From assembly GCF_905475465.1 (NCBI RefSeq), contig NC_062248.1:6138001-6202000 (forward strand): a stretch of 64,000 nt of DNA. Direction: 5' to 3'. The position numbers and the translations under genes were made by a program. Shown piece by piece: positions 11,990 through 23,400 of this stretch. This DNA comes from Pieris napi. Its lineage: Eukaryota > Arthropoda > Insecta > Lepidoptera > Pieridae. Numbering within the stretch: the stretch's first letter is position 1; each line of letters begins with the position of its first letter. The notes below the pieces were generated by a model. The model was given only the letters and a program-made list of their open reading frames with translations. It was not told the DNA's origin and did no database searches.

Positions 11990-14900
11990 ATGATATATAA
12001 TATGTTAAATCTAAGACCAATAGCAAAGAGTTTGCAGGAAAAATGTGAAAAGGAATTAAATGAACAACCAGAAAGGTTAGTTTCTGATATAAAAGCCATT
12101 AGGGACTGGCTTCAGAAACAACCTCACTTACAAAGTGTAAAACCATGTAAGTGTAACTCGCAATTTAATTAATAATTATTAATTAATTTTAAAAGCCTAA
12201 TATTATTTCAATACAACTAGTAGTTAGTTTATGTATTTCAACGCCATCTGTTCGTTGTTTAGGAAACTATTTAAAGAAGTTAGTTAATAGAAATGTAGTA
12301 CCACGCCATCTAGTCGTTTATCATCATAAAACTATTTAAAGGTTAGAGGTATGTTAACTTGCGTCATCTTTTAATACCCTGTAGAAGTAACGTAAACGAT
12401 ATTAATTTCTCACTCGAACCTATCACTTACAACGACATCTATCAGTTACCTTTAGAACTAGCATAAAATAATTTAGTTCGGTATGGTTGCGATGTAAAAT
12501 AGAATTACCATTAAAACCGTCTTTGTAGTTTGGCATGTATGCAATAGATTGGAGCATTTTAAAGAGAACTTGAGAAAACTGTTTATATGTAAATAATCGG
12601 ATTATTAAATGTTTTTAGCTGACCAATGGCTATTATCTTTTCTACGTGGTAACAAATTTAGCCTTGAAAGAACAAAGGAAAAGTTGGATATGAGTTATAC
12701 TTTAAGGACTTTGGTGCCTGAGATATTTAAGAACAGAGATCCTTTAGATCCGAAACTAAATGAAGTACTGAGAAAGGGGTAAGAATTAAAATATATACGA
12801 AAAATCAAGAAACTAAGGATACAGTATTTTGAATTTGGAATATTAATGCCTGATTTTCCAAAAATATACCTTTTGTAAAAATGCTCTTTTACAACAAAAA
12901 AGCAATATTTATAAGCCTTATTATTTTGCCTGTGGCTATGTCACCGTAAAATTGTAAACACCGTTAGATTGTAATATATCTCGCGAGATTGTAAACTGTC
13001 GAAAGATTGTGAACCTCAACGAACTGCTTACAATTTAAGGTATTATTCTTCGGTAGTGATATGAAATTGTTGGGAAGTAAAATTAATCTGTAATTGACCA
13101 AAGAAGTTTGAAGGATAACTAAGTTAGTGTAGTACAATCTACCGAATAATAATACGTTAAATTGTAAGCAGTACGCTGAGGTTCACAATCTTTCGACAGT
13201 TTATAATCTCGCGAGATAGATTACAATCTAACGGTGTTTACAATTATACGTTAACAGCTATATTTCATAAGTTTCAACTGTGTTGATTTTAAACTTGATA
13301 ATTTTAATTAATATGCCGCAGTCGTGGTCGTGGACGGGGTGTATGGTGAGCTATCTCCTGAGATATTAAGTTTTCGGCGAAACAAATATTGATTTAGTTG
13401 GTTGACACAATAGCTGCCTATAAGGCATACATAAAATAAATCGGTGAAATAAACACTTAATCGATATTTCTACGTGATTAAGCGGGAAAGGCTGCGTTCG
13501 TAGTCCGTACAGCAGCTCAGAAATTGTGACATTAGCCTTCTAAATAAGGCTTTATTGGCTTAATTAAGTACTAAATATTGATCGTTATCTCTTCAAATGT
13601 TTATGTTTTTATAACCTGGTCAATAGAAGCGCCGTAGGCTTTTTTAATTTTTTTTGGATTTCAGCTTGTTTTTGCCGTTGAAGAAATGTGCAAAAGAGGA
13701 TGGTTGTCGACCTATGTTTGTGCGGCTCAACCTTCGCGACGGACCCTTGATACCAGTCGAACAGCTGATGAAAGTTGCATTTATGATTGTCGAAATTATG
13801 ATTCGAGATGACGACAATTTCCTTATATGTGGAGAGGTAGTATAACTTAATATTTTTTTAGCGTTTAGGTCTTGGTACAAATTTGGCAAGAATTTGCGAG
13901 GAATATGGAGAATTTGCCAGTTGTAGGAAAGTCGTCTATCAAACTGAATATTATATTTACTGCAATATTAAGGCGTCCGTTGGACGCGCTCAGCTCAGAT
14001 CGTGGAGTGATGATAGAGGGCCACTTCGGCACCTACACACAGCGTTCTTCAGTCAACTTCTTTATCATTAATATTACGATTTAACTAATACAGGGTTGAA
14101 AGCGTTTAATTAGGAAAAGGTGCATTTAACATTAGGTTTGTGAATGGTCACAGTCAGAAATAAAATTGTCCTTATTAAATGCGCTTCCATCGGGTAAGTA
14201 CACTTGAGTGATAGTCCGAAGTGTCTTTACATTTAGGAAACATATTATATTTTAGGAAACATAATATTTTAGGAAATCTCTGAAATATATACTGCTAATT
14301 ATTCTTTACGCCTTCACACACATATCTTGCGCAGCTGAAAAAAATAAGATGAATTTTTGTACCGGAGATAAATGTAAATGTCGAGTAAAAGGAAAAAAGT
14401 CCCAATTTTTATGGTAATTATTTTTTAGTCCCATAGACGAAGTTCCCAGGCGCCAGCTAATTAATAATTAAGGTTAATATAAGTACTACGTTTGATGCAT
14501 ACATACTTTGATGCATACATATTATTTTGATTTTGAAAGTAAATAGTGAACTCACTATGACAGGTATTGCCAGTTTTACAATGTTTTTGTGTGTTTGTTT
14601 GTCGTAGACACAAAAAACCTTCATTTTAAATTTCAGATATCAAACTTCGTACACAACCCTTCTATTAATGTTATGCAGACATGAATGGCTGAGGTCCTGG
14701 TGGTTATTACATAATAATAAATAGTTAATGTCTTCCAGGAAGTGATAGTGGACTTAAAGAATATAGGAATGGCGGCCCTGAGTCAATGGACGCCGGCTTT
14801 AGCGAAAAAAGTCGTAATGTCTTTTGAAAAGGCTTTGCCAGTTCGAATGAAGAGTATTCACATATTAAACCCACCACCAGGATTGGAAACCGTATTAAAT

Positions 14901-16662
14901 TTAGTAAAGGCATTTATGAGTCAGAAATTAAAGGATAGAGTACGTATATTTAATCAAGTTATTCTGTATTTTGTCCCAGTTTAGGTGCACCAACTATCAA
15001 AGCGTCATGAAGAAAAAATCAAGTAGCAAAAGTTTTATTTGTATATTATATATCTATTCTTTTGCCGCGCACCACCGCTATGTGGAACCAGCTGCCCACT
15101 GAGTATTTCCGAACCAATTCGACTTAGGGTCCTTCAAGAAAAGAGCATACCAATTCCTAAAAGGCCGGCAACGCACTCGCGAGCCCTCTGGCATTGAGTG
15201 TCCATGGACGGCGGTATCACATAACATCAGATGAGTCTCCTGCCCGATTACTCCCAAAAAAAATAGAAGGTGGATTATTAAATAATGAATTGCAAAACAC
15301 GATCAAATATGAATTTAAAGAAAGAAACGCAAATGGTATAATTCAATCCAAACACACCAACAAAATTGAGAGAGAGCCTTTCCGTTCATTACACTCTTTC
15401 TGTGTAATTGTTTACGTTGTGGTGAAAGGAGACAGATTAGCTAAAGTGTTTAGACAGTGTAATGTTGACTTATAATATTTTTTTATATTTGATTATTTTG
15501 AACATTCTATACATGTAATCTGAATGGAATATAGAAATTGACATAGCAAATCTACATACAGAAACTACGTCTAAATGAGAAATTTTTGGGATAGTGCTAC
15601 AAAGATTACGCGCTTCAATGTTCACCTACTACTATTTAGGATAGATAGATTGATAGGGGTATTCATTTTTAAGACTACTTAATAAATTATTTAAAACTTT
15701 CAGATTTTTGTATATGGCCAGAATTTGAATAGTTTTCACGAAAGATTTCCACAAGAGTTATTACCAGAAGAATACGGTGGGAACAATGGAACTGTACAAG
15801 ATCTTTCTGGTGATTAATGTTTTGATTTTTTTATGCAAAGAGTAAATAATGTCTTTGTGGATCTCATTAGTAATTTCCCTGGGCCAAAAGAAATGGCTTA
15901 TTAATTATTAGTCCACCACGTCATTTTATATGGTATTTGTACGACGAAGCGTAAATAATCGAATTCTATCGCCATTTTAATGCTGTACATCTCTATACAA
16001 TAAAAATTAAATAAAAGTAAAACATAAAATAAACACATTGGACATATTCCACAAAAAGTTTCTCTGATATGAAATACAATACAAAGTAAAACAAGACAAA
16101 ACATGACAGCACAAAATTTATAAATTAGGAGAACGACAAACAAACTAGCAGCTATAAAAAAAAAACAAGGAAGATACAAGGCTTAAGACATTAAGAGTTT
16201 TAACTTATTCTTAAATGAAGCAGTAGAGGAGTGCGAAAAAGGGTCAATGTTAGTGGCAGAATCCAAGGTAGAACACATCCTGTAAAGAGGCTCACGGAAC
16301 CCAATGCTGTAGAATCCAAAACATAAATCCATCCATGTTATAGGATAGGTTAATTTGTTACTACGAGTTAGTTTTTAAAGGGTTTTGTATATACAAATGT
16401 AAGGATAATATGTATATACAAATTTAAGTATTTTACACTTACAATACTTCTAGGTTTTACCTAGCCAAAAATTGTTTTAATATAATGAAATTTTACAATT
16501 AAACATACAGATTACTGGACACACATACTTGAGAGTAATCGTGATTGGTTCCTGGCCGAAGAGGAAGCGTGTTCAGACGAGTCCCGAAGACCTGAAAATC
16601 CTAAGACAACCTCTTCTCTATTCGGAGTAGATGGGTCCTTCAGAAAACTGGATTTTGATTAA
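11990..16662 (+). CDS. Gene C: CRAL-TRIO (alpha-tocopherol transfer protein-like) protein, 315 aa, six coding exons
   Basis: Exons 11990-12146, 12619-12778, 13665-13836, 14739-14939, 15704-15809 and 16511-16662 join to 948 nt. The N-terminal helical region carries IKAIRDWLQKQPHL and DQWLLSFLRGNKFSLERTK. The lipid-binding domain has LKKCAKEDGCRPMFVRLNL, DDDNFLICGE, VIVDLKNIGMAAL, LPVRMKSIHILNPPPGLE and PQELLPEEYGG (246-256). The C terminus is DGSFRKLDFD. It is presumed to be a cytosolic carrier of a hydrophobic ligand. Met1 (11990) is four bases after an acceptor (AG 11984-11985). A second Met at codon 5 is an alternative start. The donor after 15809 is GTGATT, weaker than usual. An AATAAA at 16814-16819 is a good poly(A) signal. 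Intron 2 carries a 296-bp MITE and intron 4 a LINE tail. Intron positions in the middle of the gene differ from gene B. Confidence 0.88.
12950..13245. mobile_element. MITE with 107-bp terminal inverted repeats, intron 2 of gene C
   Basis: Left arm 12950-13056 and right arm 13139-13245 are reverse complements at about 90% or better around an 82-bp centre. The arms start aattgtaaacaccgttag and contain several gattgtaa copies plus the palindrome tctcgcgaga. Transcribed, it would form a long hairpin. The target duplication is unclear. Confidence 0.8.
15062..15264 (+). mobile_element. 5'-truncated jockey/CR1-like LINE 3' end, intron 4 of gene C
   Basis: Plus-strand reading gives RTTAMWNQLPTE and then, after breaks, SVHGRRYHITSDESPARL, matching the better-preserved copy at 46568-47153. 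It ends in an A-rich run near 15256-15264, so the LINE tail lies in sense with gene C. Dead fragment. Confidence 0.6.
16185..16325 (-). pseudogene. LINE ORF2 C-terminal fragment, antisense, last intron of gene C
   Basis: The minus strand reads FYSIGFREPLYRMCSTL and then NIDPFSHSSTASFKNKLK, resembling the conserved C-terminal end of jockey-type LINE proteins (RxPxxRMC, SFKxKL). Short and without a catalytic region. Identification rests on this similarity alone. Confidence 0.4.
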
Positions 16663-16813
16663 GAAATAGATACAGCCGTACTGGCTACTCATAGTCGTTA
16701 GAGAGGTTATAGAGGTTATAATATTATGTCTATATATATATTAGGATAAGCTTAATTGTTCAGTAAACATTTAAATATATTTTATATTATTATGGTGTTT
16801 ACCATTGGAAGCG

Positions 16814-16819
16814 AATAAA
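16814..16819 (+). terminator. Poly(A) signal AATAAA of gene C
   Basis: Canonical hexamer about 150 bases after the gene C stop codon, with T-rich sequence downstream. Confidence 0.55.
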
Positions 16820-17219
16820 CATCTTGTACATTATTTTTTCTAATCCAGTTGTTCCCTTTTTAATGAATTGCTGTTGAATTACAATTGTAATAAGCTTTTG
16901 GATAATTTAATCGACGACGCTACTCAACGACTATTAAAGATAAATTGATTGCTTTTTTATTAATAACCTACTTAATATGTAATAAATACCTACTTAGTAA
17001 ATAAAAGTGTATTACAAATCAAATGTCCGGCCCAATACCGACTAACACATACGTTTATAATAAAAACACATATTCAAAACAATACTTAGCGTCGAATTGT
17101 AGGCCTCCATAAAGCCGATTACAAATGTATTAAGATCTAACAATTATAAAACACGCACCATAAAAGACACGTCCCAAAAATTCTTATCAGTCGGTATTCA
17201 GATACAATCATGATATAAT

Positions 17220-17417
17220 TCAGCATCAAAGATAGATTTGATGGACGAGTGACGTATGCATCGTATTATCGCGGTGACGGGGGCGCGGGCGCCGTTACCG
17301 CCAGTTGTGCTGCGCTGTCGACGCGAGTGCTCGCTGCGCACTATACGTTTGCATTAATTGTGTTTGTTATGAACGCGCTTTCTCTATTCTTTCGGTGTGT
17401 GTGCAATACCTAAACTC
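17220..17417 (+). promoter_or_regulatory. Promoter/5' UTR region of the RhoGEF gene
   Basis: About 17270-17340 is strikingly GC- and CpG-rich (gggggcgcgggcgcc) in an otherwise AT-rich window, and lies directly upstream of the first coding exon. This is what a broad insect promoter with 5' UTR looks like. No TATA box is obvious. The exact start site cannot be fixed by eye. Confidence 0.5.
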
Positions 17418-20400
17418 ATGCACGTCACCATGTCACAAGAAAACCTTAACAGCCCGGTCTTAAACGACCTTCCCTCGTCTGGTAATGTTTCGGAAAATGA
17501 CGAAGTAGTATATAGAAAACACAGAAACACAGTGAAACAAATGATTCTTAGGTTCGAAAGAACCGGTGTACATCTAGATGGTTCATGTGAATCTTTGGAG
17601 AGGCTAAATAATCCGTTTTCAAGTAGTTTAACTAGTGTTGTAAGTCCTATTCACTCTCATTTCCAGCATTTGTGTCCAGTGAAAACGCCACAAGATAGAC
17701 ATTCTAATGTGTCGGTGAATTCGATTTTATCCAATGCCTCCGAAGGAAGTTATGAATCCAGCTCATCTGGGTTCGTATCGGATAGGAAGTCCTCATCATT
17801 AAAACCTCATAGGCCAGCTCCACCGCCACCACCTGCATTTAATGACAGTTCTTCAATTGACAGTAAATCACCCTTACCTGAAGAAAAGCCAGTTAAAGAA
17901 AGACGGTACTCCTACGCTACTCCTTCTACATCACCCGTAGCTCTGCGAAGATCACGTCAACCGCCTGTTATAAGGAGAAAATCATCAATCGCTGGCCAAG
18001 GGCATGGTGGAGAAACATTGTGGTCGTATGGTGTTAGGCAAAGTGATTTAGAGAAATTGTTAAGACTTAAACTTTCGGAATCGTCGGATAATGAAGAAGA
18101 AGTAAAACCTAATGTAATAGATACGTCGTCTAGTGGGAGTAGTAGTAGTAGTAGTTGTAGTAGCAGTGATTCCAATGATAGCGATAAATTAAAAGAAGGG
18201 GAAGAGTATGTAGTGAGTAATGATGAATGCAAGGCAGATGCCATATCGACAGACCAATCAACGGATACATTAATGAACGATTATGAAAGTGATGAGGCAG
18301 ATAATTTATCGGTTACATCTGCAGATCCCAGTCATTTTGACAATGTTAGCATTAAATCAATATCATCGTTTGACATGGTTCCTTACCAAAAGTATGATAG
18401 TATTACGGTTTCCTCCGACGAGTTTGGCTCCGAGGTGTGCCATGCTCCCGACACTGAGTTTCTCACAGTGAGTGCAGTTAACGAGTGGTGTGTATCAAAG
18501 TCCACGGAACCGGTATTATTACCAGTAGAATCAAAAAAGGAAAAATATCGAAGGTAAGGCACTTAACATTTATCTAAATGCAATTTTCTAGTCTTTCATA
18601 TTGAGTATTTTGCGTATATGATTGTGAATAGGTATGTGCGTATCTGATAATTTATCGTTTTACCAATGAAATGCTGATATGATTAGCGTGTCTTTGTTCT
18701 ATTTCTTGTATCTAAGTGTCATGTTCTGATACTATTGGTTACGCTTGATATAGTCAGACTCACTATAATGCATTCCAATGCAAAAGATAGTATCAACAAA
18801 TTGAATGGTAGTAATTGTTGATGAACACAATACACAAGCAAAATTATAAATGCACACAAATAAACAACATTCGTACTACGTACATATGTGGTTTCACCTT
18901 GATGTTTATTCATACGAGTCAGGCAGGTAGTTATCTTAGCAGATATTACCTCTTAACTTATTTAATATATATATATAGGCTTATTTCATCTATTTCGCGT
19001 TATTAAATCAATCTGAAAGGGTGTAACATTGGTATTTATAAAGGAATTTCTACCTACACATCCACAAATTAAGTATAAAATAAAATACATTAAAAACTGT
19101 CTAGAAAGTAAAAATGTTTATCATGAGTCTAACCGCGTTTAATAGGTTTTTAGTGACTTTGATAAATAACTAATAGCAATTAGCAGATACAAATAACCTA
19201 AAATGTTATTTTAAATATATTTTTCGTCACTATCGCACACGTTTACAAATGATGTAATGTCTATTTACTTAAGCCGTTCTCACAGTTCTCTCTTTACACG
19301 TAATTGAAAATCATTTGGCTCTTCCAAGCCATGAATTTTCTAAATATAACTTTATGAAAGTATGTTTCATATTTTTAGAAATTGTTTATTCATGGTCATG
19401 GTATCTTCCAGAATGACGTATGGTTTCTGAGTAATTACTACCAGTTAATGTTTTATTAGATTATTTATGATCTAAAACAATATATTATTATTTTATATAA
19501 CTTTGGAATAATTTACGATAATTGTAATTAATTTAGAAAATATCTGTTGATAATTGACAATTATTGTAACTTACTGTCACTATTCTGTATGGACTATGCC
19601 ACGTATAATAAACCTTTTAATGGTGTTATTTTCAAAATCAGTTCATTAGTTCCAGAGATTACTTCATACAAACAAACTCACAACCTGCTAGTCTAGATGG
19701 CATAGTTTCGTAAATGTATTTCTCACTTAATTATTTTATTAGTTTAATAATTATTATGGTAATCAAGGTCTTTTATAAACATAAGAACAATTATATAACG
19801 ATATTATGACAGTGCCAATAATTTTAAATCAATTCTTCTAAACAAAACGCGTGGGCTATCTAAGCCAAGGTTATATAAAAATGTGGATAGAAAGTTAAAT
19901 TACCTGCTACAAATTTTAATATCCTTGACCTTCAAACTTATAACATTTGAAATTCATATAAAACTTAAACTGAAAAATCTAATTTTGTATTGTATCTATT
20001 ATACAATGTGACGTCATAATTCCCACAGTTTTAATCTTTCCTAATAAGTTTAAGTAACGTTTCATTGAAATTAAACAAGTTGTATTTATAAGAAAGCTCA
20101 ACGTAATAGTTGTTTCTGGGGCAACTACTGCAGCATAAAGCAGATATATTTTGCCTTTTCATTGTTTTTAAAATACGAACACATACGAATCATAAACAGT
20201 TATTGTTTTGGTTTCAAACCTAGATATACACTTAACGCGCATACCATCTCCGTTGTAATTGAAATGGATATTGGACAGCCTCAATATTTTGGGTTTCCGG
20301 GGTGAAGAAATCATTTTGCCTATACCCTTTTCTAATTTTACAGACGAATGACGGAACGCGTCAATGAGTTGATACACACAGAAAACGTATACGTGGAACG

Positions 20401-23400
20401 ACTCAGGCATGTGGTGGAGGATTACATTCCCGAAATGTCCCGGGAAGATATACCAATCACGCTTATGGGTATGAAAACAGACATTTTTGCGAACATTGAA
20501 CGGATATGTCGGTTTCATGCTGAGGAATTTCTGCCCGCTTTGAGAGACTGCGAAAATGATCTAAGAAAACTTGGACAATGTTTTCGGAGATTTGTAAGTT
20601 ATTTTAAGTTACTGAATTATGTATACAAGGAATAATCTTTGGGATATCGACGGAGATTTAGTTGAAAATAAAGGTTACAAATATTTAACTTGGAGTAGGT
20701 TGATATAGTCGTCGTGTCCGCTGTTTAAAACTATGAATCTACGAATGCATGATGTAGAAATCACGTCGTATTTTCAATTTAGAAGCCAGTCTAGTTGACA
20801 AAACTCAATGTGTATTTGTAAACATAAAATACAATCTTCATTATCAAATAGTTTGTTTACATAGAAGTACTTAGCACGGTATTATTCTACATTAAGCTTA
20901 GTTGAGAACAAATGGATATTTTTTTGAAACAATTTAACTTACAAACTATAATTTTTAAAAATGTTGTTATAGAAATTTGGTGCCTAAAATCAACTAATAC
21001 ATCAATATTACATACATAAGGATATTTTAAATTAGAATAGGTTAAATACAAACAAAAACATTGTCTAACAATACAGAAATGCATTATCATGATCACAAGG
21101 ATATCGGTAAAAATGCTAATAATAGATTTCGATGGACTCGTTACGAAACAATGGTGTCATGGTCCGATATTTAATGCGCGTGATTCTTTACTTATCTTTT
21201 TAGAATTTTCTTTTTAACAACTTTCACCTTCCCTATTTGTAGATGTAAAATTTATAGCTTCTTGATGGATGTATGTTCGGAATACAGATAAAACAATTAC
21301 ATGCGTCATATTATAATAAATATATAAATAATGTTGCGTTGATATATATAATGCGGTAAATATATTAAAATATGTTTATATATTAAACTCCACTGTTATT
21401 TGTTTTGATTTGTGAACAATGGTAATAGACATGAAATACGAATGTTAGTAATCAATGCATACTATAATATAATGCATTTTTGTGTGTCAGATTTTCATGT
21501 TGTAACGGATCAATCGAAATCGATGTAGTTATACCAGAAAAATATTTTAAAGATTCTTTATAGAAGATAGTAAAACTAGGCCCTTCAAAAGGTCAAATTT
21601 TGTTGCCAACAGTTTTCTGTAAGAATTCTGACATATTTGTCTAAAAGAGCGACTTCAGAAATGAATACGGAGTACACTATTTGGTGTATCATTATCACCT
21701 GATTTACTCGCAAACCTATATAAGGGCATTGCCAAGAAAAAAAAGGTATATGACCTGCTGAAAGGTAGCTTAGATTCAACGACAATCTAATCACTAGATC
21801 AGATAGGTATTAATACAAGCTAATAATATTTTTTGTTGCAGGAACAAAAGTTTAATATGTATGTGATGTATTCTAGAAATAATAAAAGAGCAACGAAACT
21901 TGTTTACGAACACAAGCATTTCTTCCAGGTAATTTTTATTTGCATTATTTTATCCACCTACCTATGTAACGACTATTAAAATGCCTACAAGCTTAGTTGG
22001 TCACGCATGGTATTAGAATAAAAATATATAGATAATTATAGAAGTATCTTTTGAAATCTTGACTACGGTACTATGAATGAAACTCAAATATTTGCAGTCC
22101 TTATTCTGTTTGAGGAACTGAACACTGAACATATTATTAAAGATATTTCGTAATTTTTTGGACTTCGCTTTTGCTTTTCTTATGTATTTAGTTAGGTGAT
22201 CATCATTCTGTGCATACACGTCGTAGATAGGTTCTAAGACAGGTCGGTTCTTTATGATGTTTTCATCTCATTTTTTTCATTTCATTTGATAGATAGAATA
22301 TTTATTTGCAGAGTATAGAGTAGTATTTTTATAGAAAGTTAAGTTATAAAAAATATTTCCTAAAAGCACTTTTCTCGAACGAATGACAACATTAGGAAAA
22401 TATATAATTGTCTGAATTAAATGATTACGAAATTGCTATCAATGTCACTTAGCGGATGTCAAACCAAGCTATCTGGTTAATATTTCGAGTAGTTGTAAAA
22501 ATAGGGTTTTCCCGCATCAACATTACACACTAAACCGTTTATTGAGATAATGATTTTTATTCGAAAGAATGTGATATACATCACGAATTGTCACGAATAC
22601 ACATACTTCCTCATACCACGCCTCAACCCACGAATCATATTTTGTTCTTGTGTTTTTTATATTAATTTGTTCCCGCGACTTCACTTGCGTGACATTTTTT
22701 AACGACTCAGGCAGTGTATTCAATGACAGCTGCCAGTTCGAATGCAGTATTGACGATTGGGGTAGATTATGGTAACTTTCAAAACAAATTTTTGATAATA
22801 TAATTAGTACTAGTGTGTGAAAGCTTTTTAAATCACTTTTAACTAAAAAAATGTAATATGTAAAGGAATAATAATGGATGGATGGATTTAGGTTTATACC
22901 TAATCGTGCAATTAAGTATCATTAACATGAATATAGGCTAAATAAAATTATAAATTTCGGTGTAGTGAAAGCTCGTACGTCTGTCACGCGCCATTTCCTT
23001 CCTAACAAACTTCTCAGTCTAGTTAGTTGGATGAAATTCTGCTCCAGTAATTCCACATGATCGTGATCGCACATCCTATTATATTATTTATTAAATAAAA
23101 TAATTAGTCTAAATTCCACCGATCGTACATTGCGGATATGTTTGTTTCATTCTTTAGCTCCACAGATTCCTTATTATGATTATTACATGACCATAAGTGA
23201 AATAATAATATATCTAATCTGAGTAAAGCATTTTCTTATTTATTAATTAACATAACTATGAGATGAGTGATGAGTGATGAGCGATGAATGATGATTAAGA
23301 TTTTTGAACTTTGAAAATTGTTAAAACGTTGTTAGTAGTTAAGATAAATCCTTTACTTTTTCTCATATAACTGGGGGCAAAAGGGCAGGAAGCTCACCTG

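Noticed and set aside
13872..14084. Overlapping 62-70-codon frames in intron 3 of gene C
   Set aside because: No similarity to CRAL-TRIO or any recognised family. The gene model is complete without them.
15901..16179. 92-codon minus-strand frame in the last intron of gene C
   Set aside because: Hydrophobic low-complexity translation of AT-rich DNA. Only the adjacent LINE-like stretch (16185-16325) has family resemblance.
17397..17417. Extended start of the RhoGEF at GTG 17397
   Set aside because: GTG starts are not expected for this nuclear gene. ATG 17418 or 17430 is in the same frame and sufficient.
23261..23293. Tandem gatgagt units as a possible CRISPR-like array
   Set aside because: Units are contiguous and without spacers, and this is a eukaryotic intron. 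A simple microsatellite.
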